Source of the DNA: Neonectria sp. B-13
Lineage: Eukaryota; Ascomycota; Sordariomycetes; Hypocreales; Nectriaceae
Direction: 5' to 3'
DNA length: 10,241 bases
NCBI GenBank assembly: GCA_002682825.1
Contig: NOKP01000117.1
Location: 2,726-12,966, forward strand
Program-made: the position numbers and the translations under genes
Shown here: piece after piece, positions 1 to 6,888 of the stretch
Layout of the letters: each line of letters opens with the position of its first letter
Numbering within the stretch: the stretch's first letter is position 1
The notes under the pieces: generated by a model
The model's input: only the letters and a program-made list of their open reading frames with translations
Told to the model about the DNA's origin: nothing
Databases searched by the model: none

Positions 1-614
1 ACGGCCATGGGAGCCATGCAACGGTATAATCTTTGCCTGTTTCGTCAAAAATTGCTGCTAATCGAGACAAGGATGAATGGATGGCTACGTGTTTTTTGAA
101 CAACGTTTACTGTTGCTATCTTCCGGCACACTGCTCTCACGGACTCCAACCATTAGATAATGGAGTATTTAATGCCTCCAAAGCTGCATATCGACGAGAG
201 TTGGGAAAGTTCGCTTCCCTGACTGATTCTGCTCCGATGGACAAGGTCAATTTCATCAGAGCCTACGCCAAGGCTCGTGAAGTGGGAATGACGAAGAAGA
301 ATATACTCTCCGGCTGGAGAGTCACTGGCAATTGGCCAATTTCACGAGCCAAAGCCCTGCGGCACCCAGAAATCCAAGAGGATAGGCCGAATGACAGCCC
401 AAGGAGGACTCCGGAGCGGGCGCCGTATTTTGGCTCAGATGATACACCGAAAACCAGCCGCCAGATTCGCGATCTTGGGCTAAACAAAACACCAAAAACA
501 CGGAGGCGATATAGNTTCGTCTGGCCTCCCCTCTTTTCCTCAAGAGTGCAATATGCCTCATACTCTCCAGTTTCGAGCCTGTCTTACCATTCGACCCCGA
601 GACCAGCTGGATGA
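1..614 (+). CDS. Fot1/pogo-type (DDE_1) transposase, 5'-partial, model join(<1..23, 72..614)
   Basis: This is the C-terminal part of a cut-and-paste transposase of the Tc1/mariner-pogo-Fot1 superfamily, which would act on its own terminal repeats in the nucleus. Codons 3-23 read GHGSHAT, the usual context after the second catalytic Asp; window bases 1-2 (AC) would end that Asp codon. The third catalytic Asp is in LQPLD (codon 156-158). The family block with LPAHCSH, AYRREL, NILSGWRVTGNWPI follows. The uninterrupted frame has a TAA at 27-29. However, bases 24-71 start with GT, end with AG and contain GCTAAT. Removing them joins HAT to DEWMA and gives the DD35D spacing expected of the family, so an intron explains the stop. 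Family similarity fades after about 512, next to the ambiguous base at 515; codons from there to the stop at 612-614 look unlike transposase, so the true 3' end may be truncated. The N-terminal DNA-binding part lies outside the window. Identity is sure; intactness is not. Confidence 0.85.
24..71 (+). other. Intron in the transposase gene (48 bp)
   Basis: The segment has GT at 24-25, AG at 70-71 and a branch-like GCTAAT about 13 bases before its end. It is 48 bp, a multiple of three, and contains an in-frame TAA. Removal restores the continuous transposase motif order and the 35-residue spacing between catalytic aspartates. The acceptor is AAG rather than the commoner CAG/TAG, and 48 bp is close to the lower limit for fungal introns. 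The alternative is a small insertion that breaks the gene. Confidence 0.65.
515..515. other. Ambiguous base (n) in the assembly
   Basis: A single undetermined base lies where transposase similarity ends and just before the kinase-like gene begins at 553. It may be a plain base-calling ambiguity or may mark a join between collapsed repeat copies. Frame statements across 500-553 should be read with this in mind. Confidence 0.9.
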
Positions 615-1440
615 ATTCTATGAAAAAATTGTTCGGCGCCCCCATGTTTGCGGGAGCGTTCTTCGAAACCGAAGAAACAAGGAGCTGGTCATGGCCCACT
701 TGATCTGGAAAGTGAACACCAGATCAATCTCAAACATCGAGCACCGAAACGTCGCAACTGTTGCTGGCATTTTTTGCGGGTTTCACAACGGATTGTTTGA
801 AGTAATTCTCCTTCAACAACATGCAGAACTGACTCTCGACCAACTACCCCAGTTAACAGAGGTAGAGCTTGCCAGTTCTTGCGAGCAGGTAACTCCCCGC
901 AGCCCTCGATCTCGTCGGGAACATCGCTCATCGCAATGCAGCTCGTCGATGGCTTTCGATACTTGGTGTCCACTCGCCCCCCGTTCCCCGTGGAAGACGT
1001 CCGCGTGAATCTGTATGGAACTTTGAAGATAGGTGAGAAGAGGGACCTGCCCGACGTTGCGGTCTTGACGTGTTGACACGGACTCGAACGCTGACAACAC
1101 CTCCTCAGTGTTAGATTTTGGGCACAAGTGCGACTACATCAGCTCCACGGCAGGGGACTACTGGTACACACAGTACACTGACCGTGCTGAACGGTTGTTC
1201 TCGCTCCAGACCAACGGGAGCCTTTCGAATCTGGGAATCCAGTTCCACCGGGTTTCTTGCGAACAAGGAATGCCCTGTGCAGAAGTAAGCCACTATGACG
1301 TCAAGCCATGCAATCTACTTATAGGAGCACAGCACGAGTTCCTCTCACAATCTCGAGGGCCAAAAGGACTGCAAGGCGCAGTGGCGCGAGCAACCACTCT
1401 ACTCCTTCATAGACAGCAGCTAATCCCTCCGACAATTTGA
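553..1440 (+). CDS. Kinase-fold protein, probable pseudokinase; model join(553..888, 942..1032, 1109..1440)
   Basis: The spliced 252-residue product shows protein-kinase subdomains in the right order, spread over three reading frames that two good introns connect. EHRNVATVAGIF (residues 63-74) fits beta4. LTLDQL (93-98) and LTEVELASSCEQ (101-112) fit helices D and E. RVNLYGTLKI (133-142) fits beta7, directly followed by V-LDFG (143-147), the metal-binding DFG motif. HEFLSQS (218-224) fits the end of the C-lobe. No HRD/catalytic-loop Asp is seen before RVNLYG, and the expected beta3 VAIK lysine position reads VMAH (47-50), so catalytic activity is doubtful. Introns are 889-941 (GTAACT...CAG, phase 0) and 1033-1108 (GTGAGA, GCTGAC branch, CAG). 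No glycine-rich loop was found; the start at 553 is simply the first ATG in frame, so the true N-terminus may lie upstream or have been lost to the neighbouring transposon. Target and role are unknown. Fold confidence is moderate; activity was judged from absent motifs only. Confidence 0.6.
889..941 (+). other. Intron 1 of kinase-like gene
   Basis: The donor GTAACT follows a CAG codon and the acceptor is ATGCAG. The length is 53 bp, phase 0. It joins SSCEQ to LVDGFRYLV, which continues the expected helix E pattern. The branch signal is weak (GCTCAT). Confidence 0.6.
1033..1108 (+). other. Intron 2 of kinase-like gene
   Basis: The donor is GTGAGA, the branch GCTGAC is at 1090-1095, and the acceptor is CTCAG. 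The length is 76 bp, phase 1. Splicing creates the Val codon in LKI-V-LDFG and so rebuilds the DFG motif from two reading frames, which is the strongest single argument that this gene is real. Confidence 0.75.
1285..1332 (+). other. Possible optional intron in exon 3 of the kinase-like gene
   Basis: A consensus donor GTAAGC at 1285 and a CAG acceptor ending at 1332 border 48 bp that are phase 0 and have no stop. Removal would join PCAE to HEFLSQS, which fits the kinase C-lobe end; retention adds 16 residues containing HYDVKPCNLLI. Both forms keep the frame. A convincing branch site was not found, so this is uncertain. Confidence 0.35.
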
Positions 1441-1910
1441 ATCAGCGTGAGAAAACACCACCCCTTCCTGGTAAGCGCGTGGCGCCGAAATTGGAGACGT
1501 CGAGTCGATCAATCACTTTGTTGACGACCGTTCAATCAGAACGCATGAGTCGCACCTTAGAATCTTGGCATAATAATACTCAGTAACATAGTCAGAACCC
1601 ATATCTGCATCATTGCAAACCCTTCGTATTACAGCAGCGTTCTTGATACAGCTTGTGTTTTGCGGGGACAGTTGGAGCCGCCCTTTCTTGGTACATACTG
1701 AGGGTTGGGAGCCGCAGCCACCGCCGCCCATCGCCCACCGCCCACTGCTACACTGTCTAAATCTAGGCTCCATGCTAAACCATAACTACATTCTTATCCT
1801 GGGTTTGGCTGGAGTGTTACTGGTGTAACGATCACACGCCCCATTATCCGAAGTACACATCGCGACATCCACGTAAAGACAGCCCCTCAATATTCTAAAC
1901 CCACCCTAGA
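1441..1910. other. Spacer between kinase-like and MADS-box genes, no gene recognised
   Basis: Only short, unconvincing open frames occur on either strand. A low-complexity CCGCCCA/CGCCCAC-rich stretch lies near 1718-1745. The kinase-like gene (+) and the MADS-box gene (-) are convergent, so both 3' untranslated ends should fall here; no clear polyadenylation signal was identified. Confidence 0.6.
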
Positions 1911-2417
1911 TCATTGCCACCCACACGAGGAGCTGCACGCTGGTAAGACGGAGTCCAGTACCTGGAATATGTCGCGATACGTCGCGGGCAGCCCGTTTCT
2001 CGGACTAAACAGAACGTTTCGCTCGATTGTCGTGTTAGCTCCGCTGCCAGCTCGTGATTCCTGGGAGTTTATGGCAGTTGATTCTCGATCCGGCCCCAGC
2101 CGGTGAATTGATGGCTGGGCCTGCTTGGACGGGGAGTCCTGAGGCTCATGAGCTTCCCACCCGGAAACCAAGTTCTCTAGGCCGATCCTTTTCCCGACTG
2201 GAATGCTCTGGTAGTCCAGCCCCAATCTTTCCCGTGCAGGGAAAAAAGCATGCTCTGTTTCCGGGGTTTCGCCTTGGATGAATACATGAACTCTCTTGCC
2301 GGACAAAACGGCAAACTCATACGCTTTCTTGAATAAGCCCTTTTTCCTGTTGGTGAAGGTGCATTGCTGCGCCTGTGGGTCTTTGATCAGCTTGATGTCG
2401 ATTCTTCTACTACCCAT
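1911..2417 (-). CDS. Short MADS-box (SRF/MEF2-type) transcription-factor-like protein
   Basis: The single-exon, 168-residue product opens directly with a MADS box: MGSRRIDIKLIKD (residues 1-13), then FTNRKKGLFKKAYEFAVLSG (21-40) and VHVFIQ (43-48). The box is the DNA-binding and dimerisation domain that recognises CArG-like A/T-rich sites in the nucleus. The basic helix with R-K-K-G-L-F-K-K-A-Y-E and the VL turn are kept. The hydrophobic beta strands that follow are shortened, and the usual CSVDVAVII-type strand is replaced by SGKRVHVFIQ. The rest (about 50-168) is polar, rich in S, P, E and R, and resembles nothing I recognise. The start at 2417 is the first in-frame ATG and matches the family's usual start immediately before the box. 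It is far shorter than Mcm1 or Rlm1 orthologues carrying activation domains, so it is more likely an orphan or lineage-specific member than the conserved regulator. It is convergent with the kinase-like gene. Confidence 0.8.
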   Translation of the reverse strand: MGSRRIDIKLIKDPQAQQCTFTNRKKGLFKKAYEFAVLSGKRVHVFIQGETPETEHAFFPARERLGLDYQSIPVGKRIGLENLVSGWEAHEPQDSPSKQAQPSIHRLGPDRESTAINSQESRAGSGANTTIERNVLFSPRNGLPATYRDIFQVLDSVLPACSSSCGWQ

Positions 2418-2721
2418 TGGATTTGGATAGTACGAGGTAACTGCGCACAATTTATCAGTAGCAGTGCTTCGTACTGTAACGACAGCTGACGCTCCGTTTC
2501 ATGGAACCGTGTAGTCATGTGCAGCTCCAGTGCAGTCAATCAAGCCATGATTGGCAAAGCCATTGAACGGGTGCCACGATTACGTGATGAGTAAAGGAGA
2601 GACGCTGACGACACTGTCCTGGCTTTGCGGGTGATGTGGATGGTCGACGCTGCTAGAGATTTTTCATTACTCGATCCAGAACCAAACCCGTGCATGACCA
2701 TCGTAGCTTGGGGACATAAAC

Positions 2722-2770
2722 AACACCACCGGTGCTTACACCAAGATTGTGTGGGAAGACCGGCGGTGCT
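2722..2770 (-). other. Long hairpin-forming inverted repeat (RNA hairpin candidate)
   Basis: The arms 2722-2733 and 2759-2770 pair over 12 positions. Read as RNA from the minus strand, all 12 form pairs, two of them G-U, whereas the plus-strand reading has two mismatches. Inside, CTT/AAG and ACAC/GTGT extend the stem around a 7-base loop, with a 3-base and a 1-base bulge. On the plus strand the right arm is followed by five T residues. The asymmetry favours a minus-strand transcript, but no transcript evidence is available and the structure could be chance. Confidence 0.35.
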
Positions 2771-2895
2771 TTTTGCACCCGCTTGACTATTTACTAGTCC
2801 GAGTGAGTGTCCTTACGTGAACCTGTCATACGGTGACTAAACTCCTTTACTTCACGACGCCTGTTTTTATATGTGGAGGAAAACTATGTATCGAA

Positions 2896-2913
2896 GGTAT
2901 CGAAAGCGATACC
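2896..2913. repeat. Short inverted repeat GGTATCG-AAAG-CGATACC
   Basis: The two 7-base arms are perfect complements separated by four bases. It could be a dimeric protein-binding site or a chance palindrome; it lies outside any recognised gene. Confidence 0.4.
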
Positions 2914-3290
2914 ATACTGCGCTTTCGAATGACCTGTATGCTGTTATGGAACCATTGACTAATAGCCAAGCAGACCCTGATTGGGGAGGAAGCTCATTCA
3001 TCTCGGTGCATGGGGCGAACGGGGGAAACCCAGAAACACTGAAAGGGAAAAATGCCACGGAATCGCCAGGAGCGGGTGGCTTGGTGTGGCAGATTCTCGA
3101 CTTCTTGCCGTGTCGAATGCGTATGATATCTAGCACCTAAATTATGGCGTAAAGGGTACAGGAACGGCATAAACAGTAAGGGTATCAAAACGTCCACATA
3201 GCCCATGTGTCGATGGTGCCTATGTGCAGTCAGGCAATAGGCGAGTACCTGTAGTAGGTGGTCTTTGTCGTAGCAAGCGAGCCAGTGCAA

Positions 3291-3313
3291 AGCTTAGGTT
3301 AGTATTCTAAGCT
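3291..3313. repeat. Short inverted repeat AGCTTAG-(9)-CTAAGCT
   Basis: Perfect 7-base arms flank a 9-base A/T-rich loop, about 390 bases before the secreted-protein start. A regulator-binding role is possible but nothing else supports it. Confidence 0.35.
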
Positions 3314-3648
3314 GATTCCTGGCGAACTTTCAACTCACGATCTGGTACGTGACAGGAGGCGCTACTAAGCCCGTTACGAGCTCATTTCGAGAGTTGAATC
3401 AGCCATCGACATACCTCTCACGCATGGTTCGTACTATGCGTTATTACATAAGAGGTCACATTAACGACCTTTGGTACACTCGCATTAGCGAGGTGTGCAT
3501 TCCGCCTCTGCCGTAAGATTATTAGCTGAAGTCTGACACAAGACAGAGTCATCCCTGACTGTGCCAAACAGCCACCCGCCGATCTGCCGTCTTGTCTCAT
3601 CACTGCTGCTCTGTCTTCTGACCGCGTCGGCTCCTAAGGCCGACTTAC

Positions 3649-3657
3649 TATATATTT
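3649..3657 (+). promoter_or_regulatory. TATA-like box upstream of the secreted-protein gene
   Basis: TATATATTT lies about 46-54 bases before the ATG at 3703, after a pyrimidine-rich stretch. The position is short but plausible for a fungal gene with a brief leader. Confidence 0.4.
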
Positions 3658-3702
3658 CAGCCCCAAAGACTCCTTCTGGCAGCCGCAAACCTATCCCGAA
3701 TC

Positions 3703-4333
3703 ATGAACCTCACATTCTTCTTCGTGCATGTCATCCTTGCGACTTGTACATTAGCAAACGCGAAGAGCCCCCATTCTAGCTTCTCCACGCACACTCTCAC
3801 TACGCACATCGGCGGATTGTGGAATCGAGATGAATCCACTAGGACACCGGCCGCAACAACCACGGGGGAAGCTGAGAGTACAAAAATCAGTTCCACTCCA
3901 CCCACCTCACACACTTCCGCGATCGATCTCCCGGATCCCACTTGTTTCGCTGGTGGCGATGAACTCGTCCTGAGCAAACACATAAGGGACGATAACGCGA
4001 TCAGATTTTGTGGAATTCAACGAGATGCCACCTTAACTAAAGACGTCCACGGCGTATCCGCAACCTATTTTCTAGGTGGAACTTATTTTACCCAGGTGTT
4101 CCAAGTTACCTGGGTGCCAGGATGCCAGGCGGCCAACATGGGCATCACCGGAGATGGAGCTTGCAATTCTATCTTGCGAACACTCGGAAATTGTAAGCTG
4201 ATTGCACATCTACTCATTTTCTTAGCTGACTACCTGAAACGCAGGCAGATTTGGGGGCTATGCAGATTTTCATTGTTTGCGGTACTCGACGTGGGCGGCA
4301 CAGTATCGAGCTCCAATCATGATGAACGAGTAG
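3703..4333 (+). CDS. Small secreted cysteine-rich protein; model join(3703..4192, 4245..4333)
   Basis: The 192-residue product begins with a classic signal peptide (MNLTFFFVHVILATCTLANA, cleavage after Ala20). A Ser/Thr-rich linker (about 24-73), open to O-glycosylation, follows, then a compact domain from about 78 to 176. Mature cysteines are at 81, 103, 141, 154, 164 and 174, an even number that suits three disulfides. The local pattern FCG...VTWVPGC...GACNSIL...LGNC-RFGG resembles a secreted domain common in filamentous fungi, sometimes near or fused to chitinases, whose function I cannot name. The intron 4193-4244 (GTAAGC, GCTGAC branch, GCAG) is strongly supported: splicing creates Cys164 from a split TGC and keeps GG and Cys174. 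Unspliced, the frame reads on to 4377, losing these cysteines. The ATG is the first in frame and starts the signal peptide directly. It is a candidate effector or wall-associated protein, located outside the cell. Confidence 0.72.
4090..4115. repeat. Perfect 8-bp inverted repeat inside the secreted-protein coding region
   Basis: ACCCAGGT (4090-4097) and ACCTGGGT (4108-4115) are perfect complements around a 10-base loop, so the mRNA could fold here. The sequence is constrained by the encoded FTQVFQVTWV stretch, so chance is likely. Confidence 0.4.
4193..4244 (+). other. Intron of the secreted-protein gene (52 bp)
   Basis: The donor GTAAGC, the branch GCTGAC at 4225-4230 and the acceptor GCAG are all good matches to fungal signals. 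Another acceptor four bases later (ending 4248) would change the frame and lose the expected GG and Cys174, so the first is preferred. Confidence 0.8.
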
Positions 4334-5894
4334 CATTTTCTTCGCCCATCTTTCTTTCTTCTTCCTTTCTTTTTTAACAATGTAGTTAGAGAGTCCCGCT
4401 AGGTAGATGCAATTGCGAATTTCATTCATAAAAGCCTATGTGACAACCCTATGCAGTGTTTTATCCACCCTTGATTCATTTCCGTTGTTATTACGCTAGC
4501 GAAACGCGCCCAAACTGATTCCAGCTGTTCACTCAGAAGTAAGCAATGCAAAGTCGACAAAGCTTACAGCCCCTATAGATAAGAGTGTCCACCGGTTGAA
4601 TGTTGAACTTGATTCCCTGCACAGACCACCTGTCGTTCGGTCTGACAAGCAACACATAACCTCTCGAACTCTGAGTGGTTATAGCACATGCGTTTCGTCA
4701 TGAACCGCTTGATCATGTTACAGAGCTGTGTTGTGGACGCTTCAGGACAAACTGAAACACAACAAGCTTCAACGTCTTGTTATACTGACCGATGTAGTCT
4801 GCTACGTGTCCGAGATGGACACCGTTTCGAGCCGTCATGGGGCCTCCCAGACTAGAAAAGAATAGTATATTCACTGTGGAATTCATTTGAACGTATGTTC
4901 CGCCCCACTCAGTAGTTGGCTCTTTACAACATGACGAATGTTCGCAGATACGTTTGCACGTCATGCTCATAGGTATCAGGGTAGTATTGATTGTAAATGA
5001 TCATGAGAATTGGTTAGCCTCTTGCACCCATTTCTTCAGGAACATAAGATGGGAAAGAAAGAATGGAAAGTAGGACGGCACATAGAACGAACAAGGAAAC
5101 AAATTGACTGCCTCTCCCTACACAGTACCACAGCACAAATGCCCCACTCAAACTCCACCCATTGGGTTTGCTGCGATGTAAGCATGCCCTTACGATTAGT
5201 AAATATGCGCTGATGTGTCAACAATGAGGTAGTGTTGGTCATTTCTGGAAGCAACTACAAGCCTCTGTAGAAATGCAAGATGTCCGCATATACGGTGCCA
5301 GCAATGCACCGGGACGGATTGCGAGCGTCGGCCAAGCTTTTACTGGTGTCCGTTAGAACCCGGGCTAAGAGACCAGGAGAACTGGTCAGACGGTTCTTTG
5401 GAGCCTGACGATGACCTTGAGAAATCCGTGAGCATTATCATGTCTGACAATGGGGCTTTGTCGAATGTGTCAGCTGGCGACTCGAAGAAAAGCTCATGAG
5501 CTGCGACTGGTCGCTGGAGCCGGTTTACAGACACAACGACGGACAATTCATATGCTGAAACAGTATAGTCAATAGCGAGAATAGATAGCGCAGGGTATAC
5601 AATGCAGTGCTCAGACATTTCTCCTCCCTAGTATAGGATAGCAATAAAATCAGTATTAGAAGTAAGGCTTTTTAGGTTGTTGAACCTTTTACCCACCACT
5701 GTACCAAGCTGGTCACTAAACGGCGTCATCTAAAGCTACTCCCAGACTAGTAGCATCAGAGCAAGATCCTACCCAGCGCATGTATCTGTTGCTCTACAGA
5801 ATGACATGTGGCGAAGGGAATGAGGGCGCATTCAAGGGTGGATGTTCTGGTAGACCTTGTGGTAGGCACGCACACGTCGAGATGCGTGCCCATC

Positions 5895-5919
5895 GGGGGG
5901 CGGGGGTGAGGGTTTGAGG
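5895..5919 (+). other. G-rich tract, G-quadruplex candidate
   Basis: Runs of six, five, three and two G separated by 1-5 bases occur on the plus strand. A complete three-layer quadruplex is not guaranteed because the last run is only GG. No recognised gene overlaps it. Confidence 0.4.
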
Positions 5920-6736
5920 TCAGTTCCCAGCCCACATAGATGTTCCTACGACGCCACGTAGATCGCACACCGCGAATGCAGATCTGTAGCTTGCACGACG
6001 ACGTCTTGTCGCGCGAAAAGTGTAGCAGTCGAACCATGTCCCGCAACCTCGACGGGTCCCAGTGGAGCAAGTCGACGAAGGAACCAGACATGGGAGGTTA
6101 CGCAGGGTGTTTCCTGTTGCATAGATCTTGGTACAAGAGACTAAAGTGTATTGCTCAACCTGACTTCTGTCGTGAGACTTTATGGTGCCGTCCGCATCAT
6201 TCATTTCACAGATCTGCTACCAACACCTGTGATCACTGGCGAACAGCATACGTCGAAGCCAATCCTCATTTCTTACCCTAGCCACGCGTGCTCGTCGCCT
6301 CACCGGCCACAGTTCCTCATTCCTATCCTGCGGTACGGTCTATCTTCGCAGTATGAACGTGGTGTTTCTCGTGCAACAATCTGGGCGAGAAGTGTGCTCG
6401 CTCTACAATGTGTCGGAGTCAAAGAAAGTGTATCCGCCAACGAATCTAGCAAAGTCGACGCAAGTGTCCGTGTTCGTGTCTTTAGACTGTGCCATCATGT
6501 TCGCAGTTATGTACGGCCATCACATATACTTGGTGATCTTCAAAAATGAGTATGAATCTACTTGCAGATACGTAAAAAGAACAAACGAACGCAGAGATAG
6601 ATAAATAGACCAATAAGCGAACGAATAGGCTGGCTAAGCTTCAAAGACCAAAAGGATCGCCGTCAAGCCACATACCTAGGACCTGACACATTTTATCGCC
6701 TCTGTTTCTACACACACACCATCCGCATCCGTCATC

Positions 6737-6742
6737 TATATA
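6737..6742 (+). promoter_or_regulatory. TATA-like element upstream of the chitinase
   Basis: TATATA lies about 150 bases before the chitinase ATG at 6889, within a CT/CA-rich stretch that could serve as core promoter and leader. Confidence 0.35.
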
Positions 6743-6888
6743 CTCTACACACCAACCTAAGCCGATGACTACAGGCTAAACTTAGGTTGATATTACCGGC
6801 TCTTCCACTGCAGCCGTGCCGTCTGACATCAGACTCGATATTGAATACATATGAGCCGATCGTCCCGATCCACTATCCGCAATACACC

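Larger units (their letters stand above)
2418..3702. other. Intergenic region upstream of MADS-box and secreted-protein genes
   Basis: These 1.3 kb separate two divergent genes and must hold both promoters. Open frames of up to about 98 codons occur on both strands at 2867-3290, but they overlap each other antisense, match nothing I recognise and lack convincing splice structure. Visible structure is limited to a long imperfect hairpin (2722-2770), two short perfect inverted repeats (2896-2913, 3291-3313) and a TATA-like element near 3649. Confidence 0.6.
4334..6888. other. Long gene-poor interval between secreted-protein and chitinase genes
   Basis: No gene is recognised in about 2.5 kb. 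The longest open frames (4713-4970 minus, 5340-5618 minus, 5756-6091 minus, 6151-6549 plus) are 85-132 codons, often overlap other frames, match no family I know and are not joined by obvious introns. The frame at 5340-5618 minus has an A at -3 before its ATG but no other support. A G-rich tract lies at 5895-5919 and a TATA-like element near 6737 belongs to the chitinase promoter. The pyrimidine- and CA-rich sequence at 6700-6760 is typical of a fungal core promoter and leader. Confidence 0.6.

Noticed and set aside
27..29. TAA in the transposase as a RIP (C-to-T) mutation
   Set aside because: The stop sits in a GT-AG segment absent from the family alignment spacing, and the surrounding sequence is not AT-biased, so an intron explains it better.
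1300..1335. HYDVKPCNLLI as the true catalytic loop of an active kinase
   Set aside because: It occurs about 60 residues after DFG, whereas the catalytic loop must precede DFG, and it lies in a possible intron.
2867..3290. Three open frames of 89-98 codons on both strands
   Set aside because: They overlap antisense, have no recognisable motifs and no supporting splice or promoter pattern.
5674..5687. AGGTT-GTTG-AACCT as a tRNA arm
   Set aside because: Only five pairs and no acceptor, D or anticodon arms can be built around it.
5756..6549. Overlapping open frames up to 132 codons on both strands
   Set aside because: No family resemblance and mutually overlapping; lengths of this order are expected by chance in about 2.5 kb.
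3290..6795. Similar AARCTTAGGTT stretches at 3290 and 6778 as paired repeat ends of a mobile element
   Set aside because: The shared stretch is short and imperfect, in the same orientation, with no target duplication or transposase between them.
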